From Rhynchopus sp. YZ270_cl-10 (lineage: Eukaryota > Euglenozoa > Diplonemea > Diplonemida > Diplonemidae): a stretch of 64,000 bases of DNA. The stretch's first letter is position 1, and each line of letters begins with the position of its first letter. The notes under the pieces are model-generated. The model ran no database searches and was not told the DNA's origin. It was given only the letters and a program-made list of their open reading frames with translations. Shown here piece by piece: positions 1 through 12,146 of the stretch. The stretch lies in NCBI GenBank assembly GCA_964035575.1, contig OZ037863.1, positions 1,404,001 to 1,468,000 on the forward strand. Direction: 5' to 3'. The position numbers and the translations under genes are program-made.

Positions 1-1078
1 AATACAAGCGATTTTTGACCAAAAAAAAATTTTTTTTTTCGCCCAAAATCGGGCGTGGTACGTCATAAAATGGCCCAAAAAATCCAAGGAAAACCTTCGA
101 TTGGGCAAATTATGAAAAAAAATTTCAAGTCAAATTTTCAACCAAAATACGGTCATTTTGTTCACACAGTGATTCTACGTCATGCTAGCTTCCTGTGCAG
201 AACTCCAGCAATTCACCAATGCCGGCATCTATCTTTCCATTATCGCCATTGCACTTCGTGTGTTACCAACGTGCTCAAGAAATGGCGTGCTGTCACACTC
301 CAACCAGAGTATCGAACCCGTACGTACATAACGGAGATCCACGAGCCCACCCAAAGGCGGAGGGTCTAGCCGAAGGCGGACGAGCTAGCCCAATCCGGAC
401 GAGCGAGCCTCAATCTAGACGAGCGAGCCTCATAAAGCACACCAGCTCCAATCTGACGGGGAACTTCGAGCCTCTAAGCCCAGAGAAAGAACCTGGCCAC
501 CGGAGGGCCCTAACGGCCCGACGAGGAGGCGCCCCATAGGGCGCTGGGGCCAAGGGACTTAAGTCGCCCTAACGCTTCGCTAAGTACCTGGAAAAATCCC
601 TAAGGAAAAAAGTGGAAAAAAAGTGTCTCAAAATTGACATCTATTTTTTGACCTTTTTGCTGGGTAGGTTTGGGTCGGTCCGACCTGACCCTACTGAGTC
701 GGTTTAAGTCGGATTGGTAGCCTTGTCCCCTATCATCTCCCCTCTTCCCCCTTTTAATACAAGGGCAGTCTCGTGACTATGTAACCTACAAAACCACCAT
801 TTAAGCACCTCAGTATCATACCCCATCTAAGCACCCTCAACCCTCATCCACACAGATTCGCCTCCTTAAACCTGCAAACCTGCAAACCTTCTAACACCTC
901 AGAGGGCAAGGCCCGCAAACCCTTATTCCAATGGAAAAATTTTTCAAAAATTTTCTATACTTCCTATGACTGGACCCAACTCCCCTCACTATTTTTCCCT
1001 AAAAAAACGCAAAAAACGCCCAAAAAATTCTGCCAAAAATATCAAAAATATCAAAAATGCGCATTTTTGCCGTGCCTC
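1..1078. other. No gene recognised
   Basis: No open reading frame here resembles a protein and no RNA gene could be folded convincingly. The part from about 300 to 590 is GC-richer with short direct repeats around GACGAGC. The stretch ending near 1000 shares a block (CTATGACTGGACCCAACTCC) with 24152-24171, so part of it is a dispersed repeat. Confidence 0.5.
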
Positions 1079-1680
1079 CACTGGGCTTGATTTTTGATTA
1101 CACATCAACGCTCAGTGTTACCAGTGCAGGTCACTGTTGTACACTACATTACACCCTTAGGCCTTTTCTTTACTGGCAATAAGATAACCGCAGCTTTACA
1201 GCGCAATTTTATATTTTTTCGACGCACTTTTAGACTTTAATAACATATGAGGTGGCCTTTCCTCCGTCGACACCCACGCTGCACACGATGGCTGGGTGGC
1301 CATTCGGGGACGTGAGCCACTGTGCGGTCGGATGGCGTACTGATGTTGCTTTAAATTTATTGTAGTGCTCAGTGCGACCGAGTGGTGCACATTGGCAACA
1401 TATATTACACCGTTATGCCTATTCTTTTCTGGCAACTTAATACAGCTTACAGCACACAGTAACAGCTAAATGACGCACACCTTCCTGTAGTTAAAAGCTT
1501 TCCTTACTCTATGTCCTTCGGCCTTTGTGCTCTTGATAGTACGAGGTTAAGTACGGGATCGAGAGGGAATAAGCTACAGTTGTGTTGAATTGAATTGGAG
1601 CAGGGGATGCGTTCAATGAAATCATTTGTGTAGAAAAGTTTCGAGGATGTAGGTTTTATTATTTCTGTGAACAAATTTTG
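1079..1680. repeat. Direct duplication, first copy (partner 1981-2265)
   Basis: The block starting GGGCTTGATTTTTGATTACA recurs almost unchanged at 1984, including the stretch about TTACCAGTGCAGGTCACTGT and the later part GGGGATGCGTTCAATGAAAT. The second copy lacks the middle of the first (roughly 1240-1530). Function unknown. Confidence 0.8.
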
Positions 1681-1765
1681 TGGCAATCTTTCAAATAAAG
1701 CGTAAGATTTTTACACTGGTGGCATGCTTCCCAGCACACATAAGATACTCCAATGCACTAATTTT

Positions 1766-1938
1766 GCGCCCGAATTCGCCCGAATCTGCCCGAAATCGCC
1801 CGAAATGTGCCCGAATTCGCCCGAAATACGTATAAATTCCCTTTAAAACGCCCGAAATATATTTCGGGCACATTTCGGGCGCTCGGGACCCGCGCCCGAA
1901 AAATTCGCCCGAATTCGCCCGAAATATATTTCGGGCGG
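1766..1938. repeat. GCCCGAA motif array with palindromes
   Basis: Fifteen or so copies of GCCCGAA/TTCGGGC in both orientations, including the palindrome GCCCGAAATATATTTCGGGC seen twice. The arrangement (inverted motif arrays around a small core) resembles the arms of the other terminal-inverted-repeat elements here, but no target duplication was found. Confidence 0.6.
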
Positions 1939-1980
1939 TCCAAGTATGGTTTAAAGTGCGATCGAAATAATTATTGTTAC

Positions 1981-2265
1981 ACTGGGCTTGATTTTTGATT
2001 ACACATCAACGCTCAGTGTTGCCAGTGCAGGTCACTGTTGTACATTACATTACACCATTAGGCCTATTCTTCACTGGCAATAAGATAACCGCAGCTTTAC
2101 AGCGCAATTAATATTTTTCGACGCACTTTATCTTAGTAGTACGAGAATTAAATACGAAAACAAGAGAAAATAAACTACAATTATATTGAATTGAATTGGA
2201 GTAGGGGATGCGTTCAATGAAATCATTTGTGTAGAAAGGTTTCGAGGATGTAGGTTATATTATTT
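1981..2265. repeat. Direct duplication, second copy (partner 1079-1680)
   Basis: A shorter copy of the repeat at 1079-1680. It runs directly into TTTAAAGTACCTGCCCTCC at 2265-2283. That sequence is the uninterrupted form of the site that carries two transposons at 11538-12146 and 12156-24569. Confidence 0.75.
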
Positions 2266-2275
2266 TTAAAGTACC

Positions 2276-2768
2276 TGCCCTCCTAAGTAAGAGAAAACCG
2301 AATGGAGTGGGAACGCTAGTGAGAGCGCAGCGGAAACGATAGTGGGAACGCAACGAGCTTTTTTCTCCCCGGTATCACATATGATACTGATTTCCATGGA
2401 TACACATGAAAAGGAGTTCCGTGCTATTCACAGAACTCGATAGGCGATTGAGCTTATCTAACAACAACCAAAACAAAAGAAAGTACAAAGAAGAGAATAA
2501 AAAATGCAGGAAAAATAGACAAAGAGAAAAACAAAGAGATTTTGACAAAGTGAACAATAAAACCCGTGCATAATAAGTCCGACCCCCATTACCCGTGCAT
2601 AAGTCCGACGAAGTCCGGACTTATGCACGGGTAATGGGGGTCAAGAATAAAACATTACCTACTCCCGTCGGGGGGGAGTAGGTAATGTTTTATTCTTCAC
2701 CACGCACAAAATATCACGCGCAGAGAAACACTAGTTTTTTCACACAGCGCGTCCGTTGTTTGTTTTTT
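2276..2768. repeat. Dispersed repeat with two perfect hairpins (partner 24575-24990)
   Basis: Holds a hairpin of CCCGTGCATAAGTCCG arms around 2593-2635 and a second one with AGAATAAAACATTACCTACT arms at about 2643-2697. The same hairpins and the flanking blocks occur at 24590-24760 but in a different order, so one copy has been rearranged. The small reading frames across it look like chance. Confidence 0.8.
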
Positions 2769-3160
2769 CAGTCATACCACACAGAATACCTGGGTGCGGT
2801 GTTGGGCATCACACACGGATTCAACGGTGTGAACGACGGCTTCTCAGGCGACCGTGTGATGACGCACTGGAACGGTGCACGCCACTGCACCTCACCGAAG
2901 CTGCAGGCAGCAAAGTTCTCGCGTCGTGTGCGTTGCAGGAACGGAAGTGGACACTCTCGATGGCCTTTGTGTTTGGAGAGGTGCGTTGCGGAAACATGGG
3001 CTGCCAGGGCATGAAGAAGTTCACCTTCCTTGGTGGGTGTGTGCCGTGGCTGCATGTTCTCGAGAGATTCAACAAAGAGCACGGCACGACCATTCTGTAC
3101 GATGACGTTGGATATGCTTCTGTTGAGAATTCCTTCTACTCGAAGACTGTTGCCACTGTG
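2769..3160 (+). pseudogene. Truncated relic of the receptor pseudo-cyclase family (catalytic-homology part)
   Basis: The sequence matches the middle of exon 3 of genes A-D, from the part encoding SYHTEYLGAVLGITHGFNGV to that encoding NSFYSKTVATV. The receptor, membrane and HAMP parts and the C-terminal tail are absent. A deletion of about 14 bases near 2930, relative to gene A, shifts the frame. It begins immediately after TTTTTTCAG, which mimics a splice acceptor, and the upstream join lies in a repeat shared with 24750. It lies 225 bp upstream of gene A, in the same orientation, so it is probably a remnant of unequal exchange. Confidence 0.85.
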
Positions 3161-3330
3161 CCGCAACGCCTCAAGCGCAGGCGTCCCAGTGGTTGTGGCA
3201 GCGTTTTCGCATACCTGCAGAAGAGCAGAGTGTAGATTATTTCTACAGGGCGGTGGTCAGGAGTGTGGGTCCCCCCATAACCACAGCACACCCGTTTTTT
3301 TTCCGATAGCAATTACTTGTTTTTAAATCC
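3161..3330 (+). repeat. Fragment shared with a captured segment at 13466-13612
   Basis: Blocks such as CATACCTGCAGAAGAGCAGA, GTAGATTATTTCTACAGG and TTTTTTTTCCGATAGCAATT occur in the same order here and inside the hAT element at 12720-14425. Here the fragment lies directly in front of gene A, in the place where C and D have their own 5' region, so it may act as 5' flank of A. Origin unknown. Confidence 0.7.
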
Positions 3331-3384
3331 ATCACACACCCTCATAGTTTGAACACCCTCCCCCCTCCACCTGATTTGGGTAAG

Positions 3385-6225
3385 ATGAAAGTGTCGTTGC
3401 GGAACCTGAACATCCTGCTTGCGCTGGTCTGCATTGTGATCACAGCCGTGGTGTGCATGGTGATGAGCATCACGAGTGCCGACGCTGCACTGTCCGACAC
3501 AAACACGCTTGTTGAGAACACTGCTGACGAATGCTTTGGCACTGGGGGCTCATCCTTGCGGCGGGCGCTGGAGGACTACTTTACGTCTGTGCAGGAGGGA
3601 GCGTCGCAGATCATTGTCAACCTTCTTAGTACACATCGACTTATGACACAGAAGTTTCTTGCTGAGATGGGTGGATACCCACCAGAAGTATCTGAGTCGT
3701 GGGATTTCCTGAACGGCAAGGCCTCTGCAATGGTGAACGAGTTACGTTTTTTCAACAACATTGGGACAAGTGGCATCGGTGTCATTGGGCGCAAGGGTCA
3801 GACTATAGTAGTATTCGAAGACTGGCGCACAATGTCGAACCCTACAGGTGCCTACCACAACTACTTCAAGACGTCCAACAACGGCAGCGACTATGACGCT
3901 GAGGCAGGTGCACCGGCAAGCGCTCGACACATCATAGGTGGTGTCGACCCGTACACAGGTGAGTATGCTGCACCAGAGAACTCGACCTACAGATCGCGTG
4001 ATGGTCACCAGAACGGGTGCGAACGTGAGTCCATCGCGTTTGACACGAACGGTGCACAGCCTTCGCCTCGCTGTACCGTGTCGGCCTTCGACCGAACCAC
4101 CAAGGTGTGGGGGTTATCTGCGTTCACTAAGGTGTTTGGCGAGGCTGGCGTGCGGTGGACACATCTGTTCTCAATGCCACCCTATGTCGTTCTCATCTCG
4201 TTCGGCGTATGGTCACACAAGACAGCAACCGGCGAGAAGCTCGGTATGGTCTTCAACGGTTTTGAGATGCGTTCCATCACCCGTCAGTTGAGACAAATCA
4301 AACTTGGAAATGGAGGGCCCACGTCAAAGGGAAGGCTGTACACGTGTGCGAATAAGAACTGGATGTACGATGCGACGGGTATCCCGTCCTTCGACCAGCA
4401 GCACTTTCTGACAGGAGTTTCGCACGGAGAGTATGTGTTTTAGTTTGTTGTGTTTTTCCTTTTGTGAAGACCATGTGAGGAGGGGTCGGTATTGTGTCTC
4501 ACGTTGTGTAGTTCGCGGAGCTTGGTTGCCATCTTGACATGTATCATTGCTGACACATCATCTGCGTGATGACGTGTCACTTCCTCTGCTTCACACCACA
4601 CCACTCAACAGAGCCTTAGTTCTGATTGACCCTTCAACGTCAAAGACCGTCCCACTGCACGCTGTGAACGCAACAGACGAGATCATCCGGTCCACCGCCC
4701 GACACATTAACGCCACCAACGGGCGCTACGAGGCCATGGCGAACAAGACCATTCATGAGTACACGATCTCCGTGAACGGGACTGAGGAGCAGTTCTTCTT
4801 GCGGTGTGTGCCCCACCCACCCCAACATACATCTTTCGGGCGACTTTGGCTCATTTCCACTTAAACACTCATCACAACACAACACAACACAGATGCCAAA
4901 GAATCAACGACGGCTACGGTGTGGACTGGTGGCTGGTGATCACCCTCGACCGAGAGTACGTTCTTGGCGACATTGACCGGAGCACACTTGCTGCACAGGA
5001 GCGCATCCGTGACGAGGTTGACAGTGTGGACGAGGACCTTGTGCGTTCTCGCATCATCCTTGTTGTGACTGTTGTGGTGGCAAGTGTGCTGCTGATGCTG
5101 CTGGCACTGATGCTGGTCCTCCGCATTGTCGCACCTTTGGTACAGCTGCAGGAGGAGATGGCACGTGTGGCTGTGATGAACCTGTCGCAAGTGGATGTGA
5201 CACGTGCCATCAGCAACATCGAGGAGGTGGGACACATGCAGACGTCATTCCTGCAGATGCTTCACAACCTGAAGGAGTACCGCAACTACATGCCTGCCTC
5301 TGTGCTTGTTGATGATGTGGCGGACACGCAGAGCGGCTCAGACGAGGACAAATCATCGTCGGCAGCAGCTACTTTCAGCCGCATCAGCGAGTCGTCGCGC
5401 CACTCTGGTGAAGTCAAGCACACGTTCCTGACAACACAGAAGCTGGATCTGAAGAAGGTGGCCTTTTCGGTGGTCAACGTGTGTAACTTCTTCCAAAAGT
5501 CACGTGAGCATTCCAGTCGTGAGATGCAGTCATACCACACAGAATACCTGAGCACGGTGTTGGGCATCACACACGGATTCAGCGGTGTGAACGACGGCTT
5601 CTTAGGCGACCGTGTGATGACGCACTGGAACGGTGCACGCCACTGCACCTCACCGAAGCTGCAGGCAGCAAACTTCTCGCGTCGTGTGTACGCTGACGAG
5701 GCATTGCAGGAACGGAAGTGGACACTCTCGATGGCCTTTGTGTTTGGAGAGGTGCGTTGCGGGAACATGGGCTGCCAGGGCATGAAGAAGTTCACCTTCC
5801 TTGGTGGGTGTGTGCCGTGGCTGCATGTTCTCGAGAGATTCAACAAAGAACACGGTACGACCATTCTGCACGATGACGCTGGACATGCTTCTGTTGAGAA
5901 TTCCTTCTACTCGAAGACTGTTGCCACTGTGTCGTACCCAAAGTTCCGTGAAACCTTGATCATCAGTGAGCTGCGTGAGGAGATGAATGCCGATAACGAG
6001 GAGTGGATGTATCAGATACAGAAGTGCGACTCTTCGAACCCCTACAAAGACTACAACACTGCCATGACACACCTCTTCGCAGCACAGTGGGACGAATGTG
6101 AAGTTGCGGCAAGCAAGCTGTGTGACGCTGACAGAGAAGACATGGAGAAGCGCTGCAGCACAGCTAAGGCGGTGTGTGAGACGGAGTACCGAGTACGCGC
6201 TGTGTTTAGTGCTGAAAGCCTTTGA
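3385..6225 (+). CDS. Gene A: Cache-HAMP receptor with degenerate class III cyclase domain
   Basis: Exons 3385-4430, 4612-4803 and 4893-6225 join in frame to 856 residues (2571 bases, an exact multiple of three). Both introns have consensus ends (GTATGT...CAACAG, 181 bp; GTGTGT...ACACAG, 89 bp). The ATG at 3385 precedes MKVSLRNLN and a membrane helix at about residues 9-31. The ectodomain (about 32-465) carries several NxS/T sites. It has Cache-like signatures: LTGVSHGE, split by intron 1; VPLHAVNATDEIIR; and GYGVDWWLVITLD. A second helix lies at about 467-492, HAMP at about 493-550, an acidic/serine linker, then a cyclase-homology domain (about 600-790) and a TPR-like tail. The fold markers GDRVMTHW and FGEVRCGNMGC are present. 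The first metal Asp is Asn (VVNVCNF), and the GDxVNxAxR block reads GGCVPWLHV, so catalysis is doubtful. Role by inference: plasma-membrane ligand sensing. No exact family name is known to me. Confidence 0.88.
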
Positions 6226-7447
6226 TTCCGCAGCGAAAGTACTTGCAACCTTTTGATAGCATGACGCTTGGGTGCTTACTCGCGTGTCGCGGTTTACTGT
6301 GCATCGAACCTATTTGCTCTTGTTGTGTATCTCTCCTCCTGCATGCTCATGTTAGTCATTAAGACACTGAGCGAAAGATTTGACAACAGGAAACAAGCTA
6401 TATGACTAAGTAGTGCTTGTTTCGCGTGACACAAGTACGCTGACTGCCCAACAGATGGGGAGCAAGAAGGGGCCAAATGACGAGCCGGATACATTGGTGT
6501 GCGTGCTAGTCTTCTACACAGGGCAGGCCTACAGGATGAGGGGTATTCCTATTACTTTTCCGTAGATCATGTGTTCAAATGGTGGTGTGTGTGTGTCAGC
6601 AGGGTCTGTAATTGTAGTATTTACATACTATTGCAATGACCTTACATAAGACTCGTCTTGCCCCTTTGTTTGGGACTGTGTCTCACTTCTCCCCGTACTT
6701 TCATGTTTTCAACTTCTCTTTTTTTCTTACCCTCCAAAATCCCATTCCTGGTACTCCAGAAATAAAAAATACCAAGTACACAACAACTACGCACTAAGTA
6801 CGCAACAAGTACGCAATATAGGGTATTACTGTATTTTTTTTTTTCGTGCACAAAGTGCGCAACAAGTACGCAGCATGTACGCAACAAGTACGCGGCATGT
6901 ACGCAACAAGTACGCAAAATGGGGTTTTCAGGAGCACCAATTCCGTACAAAAATGGAAGTGCTTTCAGGAACTGTGAAAAGAGAATTTCCCTCATTGTCG
7001 CACTTTGGCATTTTTTTAAAGCGGCCTCTCCCACACCCCAAGAAGTAGCAAAGGGAAGGGGCGCCCTATTTTTCTGAACAAATATCCTCACGGTCTCAAT
7101 TTTTGTCACTCACATGTCGCCCTCTTCAGTAGATTGATCGATGTTTGTCAGGCACCCGTCTGCACGTAGGTGTGGTACGCGCCTTCAGCTTCTTATCTTC
7201 AGTTTCAAATATCGCTGTTGTTTCCTTTGGCAGCACCCTCACCCTCTCAGGTTCCAGCCCGTTGCTGCTTCTCGCGTGCCGTGTGCAGTTGCCAGCTTCC
7301 CAAACACCTCCTTATTCCACTGCTGGTTCGTCGGTTCGATCGGTCCAGCGTTTCCAAGTTCGTGACGTCATGTGACAAACTTTTTTTAAATCCATCACAC
7401 ACCCTCATAGTTTGAACACCCTCCCCCCTCCACCTGATTTGGGTAAG
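6226..7447. other. Intergenic, with a GTACGCAACAA minisatellite
   Basis: No gene seen. From about 6775 to 6920 the units AAGTACGCAACA and ATGTACGC alternate, flanked by imperfect inverted ends (GGTACTCCAGAAA near 6755, TTTTCAGGAGCACC near 6925), so it may be a small inverted-repeat element. The first 40 bases after gene A's stop match the 3' flank of B. The 65 bp before B match the 5' flank of A. Confidence 0.5.
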
Positions 7448-10400
7448 ATGAAAGTGTCGTTGCGGAACCTGAACATCCTGCTTGCGCTGGCCTGCATTGT
7501 GATCACAGCCGTGGTGTGCATGGTGATGAGCATCACGAGTGCCGACGCTGCACTGTCCGACACAAACACGCTTGTTGAGAACACTGCTGACGAATGCTTT
7601 GGCACTGGGGACGCGTCCTTGCGGCGGGCGCTGGAGGACTACCTGACGTCTGTGCAGGAGGGAGCGTCGCAGATCATTGTCAACTTTCTTGACACACATC
7701 GTCTGCTGACAGAGAAGATTGTTGCTGAGATGGGTGCATTCCCTCCACACGTGTCTGAGTCGTGGGCTTTCTTACGTGACAAGCGTTCCGCACTGGTGAA
7801 TGAGTACCGTATTTTCAACAAGATTGGGATGACTGGTGTCGGTGTCATTGGGCGCAAGGGTCAGGCTTGTCTCATTTACGAAGACTGGCGCACGATCTCG
7901 AACCCTCCCGATGGCTACCACCACCACTATATGGGTAACAACAACGGCAGCGACTATGACGCTGAGGCAGGTGCACCAACAGAGGAGCGCACTATCATCG
8001 GCACTGTTGACCCGTTCACAGGTGAGTTTCGTGCACCTGAGAACTCGACCTACAGATCAACGGACGGAACACATCAACCCGGGTGCACGCACGATGAGAT
8101 CGCGTTCGACACGAACGGTGCACAGCCTGTGCCTCGCTGCAACATTTGGGGCTACGACCAACGCCAAGGTATCTACGGGCTCTCTGCATTCTCAGGTGTG
8201 CGTGGTGAGGCTGGTGTGCGGTGGTCTCACCTCTTTGAAACCCCACCCTACATTGTACTGTTCATGTTCGGCACGTGGTCACACGAGACAGCAAACGGTG
8301 TGCAACTCGGGTTTGTCTTCAACGGTCTTGACGTGCGTGCCATCTCACGTCAGCTTGCCCGAATCAAACTTGGAAATGGAGGGCCCACGTCAAAGGGAAG
8401 GCTGTACACGTGTGCGAATAAGAACTGGATGTACGATGCGACGGGTATCCCGTCCTTCGACCAGCAGCACTTTCTGACAGCAGTTTCGCACGGAGAGTAT
8501 GTGTTTTAGTTTGTTTTTGTTTTTCGGTGACATGACACTTGTGACATATCGTAGGAAATCTTTTAGTATGCGCGAAGACGATTCTTGTGCTCCTCATTCT
8601 CCCCACACTATGTCAATACAACAGGTTAGACCGTTTGGTCTGGGAGGGTTTGGGGTTTCTTCTTTCTCTCAGTTCAATCTTGAACAATTTCGAGAGGAGT
8701 TTTATTTATTTTTCAAAAAAAAAAAAAAAAAAAAAAAGAAAGAAAGTTTAGAAGGGAGTAGGTTTCATCGTCAGAAGAACCCACCCTATTCAAACCCAAA
8801 CCTTTGTATTGTAGTGTGATCTGGGGTGAGGAAGCGTTCCAACTTTTCAACCTCTTCCCCAATTTACCTTTCACGCCTTTTTTACCCTCCCCCGTTTTAG
8901 AATCAACAGAGAGTGTACGTTAAGATTTTTGTTCTTGTTAAGACCATGGTGTGGTCGGTATTGCGTCACATGTTGAGTCTTTTGCGCAGCTTGGAATGAT
9001 ATCACTGCCTCTGCTTCACACCACACACCACTCAACAGAGCCACAGTCGTCATTGACCCATCAACAGAACACACTGTCCCACTGCACGCTGTGAACGCAA
9101 CAGACGAGATCATCCGGTCCACCGCCCGACACATTAATGCCACCAACGGGCGCTACGAGGCCATGGCGAACAAGACCATTCATGAGTACACGATCTCCGT
9201 GAACGGGACTGAGGAGCAGTTCTTCTTGCGGTGTGTGCCCCACCCACCCCAACATACATCTTTCGGGCGACTTTGGCTCATTTCCACTTAAACACTCATC
9301 ACAACACAACACAACACAGATGCCAAAGAATCAACGACGGCTACGGTGTGGACTGGTGGCTGGTGATCACCCTCGACCGAGAGTACATGCTTGGCGCCAT
9401 TGACCGGAGCACACTTGCTGCACAGGAGCGCATCCGTGACGAGGTTGACAGTGTGGACGAGGACCTTGTGCGTTCTCGCATCATCCTTGTTGTGACTGTT
9501 GTGGTGGCAAGTGTGCTGCTGATGCTGCTGGCACTGATGCTGGTCCTCCGCATTGTCGCACCTTTGGTACAGCTGCAGGAGGAGATGGCACGTGTGGCTG
9601 TGATGAACCTGTCGCAAGTGGATGTGACACGTGCCATCAGCAACATCGAGGAGGTGGGACACATGCAGACGTCGTTCCTGCAGATGCTTCACAACCTGAA
9701 GGAGTACCGCAACTACATGCCTGCCTCTGTGCTTGTTGATGATGACGCACAGAGCGTCTTAGACGATGGTGATGTGTCGACAATGGATAATCGCACGGTA
9801 ACTTGCACAGGCGCTAGCGTGTCGTCGCAGCAATCTGGTGGTGAAGTCAAGCACACGTTAATGGTAGCACAGAAGCTGGATCACAAGAAGGTGGCCTTTT
9901 CAGTGGTCAACGTGTGTAAATTTTTCCAAAAGTCACGTGTGTTGTCGAGTCGTGAGATGCAGATACAGCACACAGAATACCTGGGTGCGGTGTTGGGCAT
10001 CACACACGAAACCAACGGTGTGAACGACGGCTTCTCAGGCGACCGTGTCATGACGCACTGGAACGGTGCACGCCACTGCACCTCACCGAAGCTGCAGGCA
10101 GCAAAGTTCTCGCGTCGTGTGCACTCTGACGAGGCATTGCTGAAACGGAAGTGGACACTCTCGATGGCCTTTGTGTTTGGAGAGGTGCGTTGCGGGAACA
10201 TGGGCTGCCAGGGCATGAAGAAGTTCACCTTCCTTGGTGGGTGTGTGCCGTGGCTGCATGTTCTCGAGAGATTCAACAAAGAGCACGGTACGACCATTCT
10301 GCACGATAACGTCATGAACCTTGCTGTTGAGAATTCCTTCTACTCGAAAACTGTTGCCACTGTGTCGTACCCAAAGTTCCAGGAAACCTTGATCATCAGT

Positions 10401-10658
10401 GAGCTGCGTGAGGAGATGAGTGCCGATAACGAGGAGTGGATGTACCACATGCAGAAGTGCGACTCGTCGAACCCCTACAAAGACTACAACACTGCCATGA
10501 CACACCTCTTCTCAGCACAGTGGGGCGAATGTGAAGCTGCGGCAAGCAAGCTGTGTGACGCTGACAGAGAAGACATGGAGAAGCGCTGCAGCACAGCTAA
10601 GGCGGTGTGTGAGACGGAGTACCGAGTACGCGCTGTGTTTAGTGCTGAAAGCCTTTGA
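7448..10658 (+). CDS. Gene B: Cache-HAMP receptor with degenerate class III cyclase domain
   Basis: Exons 7448-8496, 9039-9230 and 9320-10658 give 2580 bases and 859 residues. Layout and missing catalytic residues are as in gene A. Exon 1 is nearly identical to that of gene C (differences include GCTHDEIAF against GCAHDSIAF). The last 60 residues are the same as in A apart from a few changes (SAQWGECEAAA against AAQWDECEVAA). B is therefore a mosaic, best explained by gene conversion. Intron 1 is 542 bp instead of about 180 and holds a run of about 23 A followed by GAAAGAAAG, so something was inserted there; splice ends are unchanged. The linker after HAMP (DDAQSVLDDGDVSTMDNRTV) is unlike that of the other copies, as expected for a fast-changing spacer. 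Intron 2 keeps the 89-bp length of A and C. Confidence 0.88.
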
Positions 10659-10697
10659 TTCCGCAGCGAAAGTACTTGCACCCTTTGATAGCATGGC

Positions 10698-10852
10698 GCT
10701 GACAGAGAGGGTTTGATGCAGCGCTGGAGCAGGGCAAAGACGGCGTGCGTGACTGAGTACAGGCCCCAAACTGTTATTCCTATTTTGAACCTTTGAGTGT
10801 CTCACCACCAGCCACAATGTGCTGCATTGAATTTATCATTTTGGTGACTTTA
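10698..10852 (+). pseudogene. Orphan C-like 3' end behind gene B
   Basis: Forty bases after B's stop codon the sequence matches the last coding bases and 3' flank of gene C (30631-30784). This includes the blocks GGGCAAAGACGGCGTGCGTG and CAAACTGTTATTCCTATTTT. B's own reading frame ends with the A-type tail, so this is a leftover from the exchange that gave B its mosaic structure. Confidence 0.85.
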
Positions 10853-11204
10853 CTGGGGGGTCCGAATGTAAGAAAGGGTATCTTATATTCAACTTTATTC
10901 AACATAAATTACTAAAAGAGTGCCTGTGGTCGAACATAAGAAAGGGTTGGGAAATGGGGTTTTTCATTTCTTTCTGAATATAAGAAAGGGTAGCTTATAT
11001 TTAGCTTTTAGCTTTATCTAAAGACTCTGCACAGATTATACACATATAACGTTCAACTTCGCACATGTCCTGATTGCATGACACATGGTGAGCAACAGCA
11101 AACGTCAGTAGGTCCTGTGCCTGTGCCAAAAAAGCGAAACAGCAACACGCGGCTTGTGAGCGTCAGGACTTTTTCTTTCAGGATCTGATCTAATTTAGGT
11201 GGTT
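10853..11204. other. Gap, no gene
   Basis: Contains three copies of ATAAGAAAGGGT or a close variant (10870-11000) next to TATATTCAAC/TATATTTAGC, and nothing coding that I can support. Confidence 0.5.
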
Positions 11205-11520
11205 ATTCCTAAACAAACGTGCGACGATGCTTGTGGGCGTTATCGCAAGTATTTTTGAGGTATGACTTTCGATACACAATGACGACCATGTGGCCACGAC
11301 GTAACCACTCGTCTCCAGTGAAGGTGATGATGTAGCATCCACGTTGGTCAGTACCCATTCCCAGGAGGTGATGGGACAGCACAAAGTGTACACTGTGTCA
11401 GTACCCAGTACTGCATACAAAGCAAATTGTAGTTCTTTTTTCAATACTTCTTTGTCGTTATGTCCACTCTGTGTTCTTTTACAAGCTCACAGGATGGAAG
11501 CAATATCTTTCTGTTTTTTT
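11205..11520. repeat. Dispersed repeat, copy 1 (partner 36200-36500)
   Basis: About 300 bp almost identical to 36200-36500, for example ACGACCATGTGGCCACGACG and CAGTACCCATTCCCAGGAGG. The minus strand is open for 84 codons in both copies (starting MKKELQFALYAVLGTDTVY), but there is no recognisable domain. I treat it as a repeat, not a gene. Confidence 0.75.
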
Positions 11521-11537
11521 TTGAAGCAATTTAAAGT

Positions 11538-12146
11538 CAGGCCCTTAGGGTGGTCGGGGGGGTAGCCGCCAACTGCTGGTCCAAACCCGGTTTGCTGGTC
11601 AATGCAAAAAACAGGTGAAAATCACACAGTGGTAAAAAAAGACTCCCTGCCAATGCAGGGAGGTGACGCGCTTTCTCCCCTCTGATGCACAAAATCGTGA
11701 AAGGCGGATGGGAGAGGGTGAACCACAAGCCGTAGTGGGTGTCAGCCTTCTTATCAGTAACCTCAGTACACCTATAAAAGAAGCGGCGGTCATGGTACGC
11801 AACATTTCAAAAAAATTCCCTCAAAATGGCACATTTTTACTGCCAAACTATGTCATGGGAAGGGTGGATTGGCAAGAATGCGCCGCAGGCGCACGGTACG
11901 CTACTTTTTTTATTTCGCCATGCTGCATGCTTCCTTTTCCTTCGGCGTTTGACCAAGTGAGTCGCGTTCTGGTCTCCCACGGTGTACCCTTGAGCCCCCA
12001 GGGTCTCTGCATCCGTGACACACCCGACTCTTGTGGCGGGATTCTCAAAAAAAAATCTATTGTTTTTATTTTATTTTTTACCCGGACCAGCAATACCTAG
12101 GGTTGCTGGTCCGCTGACCAGCAAAAAGTACCACCCTAAGGGCCTG
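11538..12146. mobile_element. hAT-type non-autonomous element, TSD TTTAAAGT
   Basis: Terminal inverted repeats CAGGCCCTTAGGGTGGT and ACCACCCTAAGGGCCTG bound 609 bp. They are flanked by the perfect 8-bp duplication TTTAAAGT at 11530-11537 and 12147-12154. The uninterrupted site survives at 2265-2283. The interior carries the dispersed GCGCCGCAGGCGCACGGTAC module and a piece repeated in reverse at 35500-36000. No transposase. Confidence 0.93.

Noticed and set aside
290-340. Possible SINE or tRNA-derived B box on the minus strand (GGGTTCGATACTC)
   Set aside because: No A box at the right distance, no poly(A) tail and no second copy in the window.
3349-3384. Upstream start for gene A giving NTLPPPPDLGK before MKVSLRNLN
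   Set aside because: The codon at 3349 is TTG. The first ATG is at 3385, it is at the same place in all four genes, and it puts the membrane helix close to the N-terminus.
5286-5864. Minus-strand frame of 192 codons inside gene A (and equivalents in B, C and D)
   Set aside because: It is the shadow of the well-supported plus-strand exon 3 and has no start context or domain of its own.
11190-11444. 84-codon minus-strand frame conserved in two repeat copies
   Set aside because: The DNA is near-identical overall, so conservation says nothing about coding; no domain recognised.
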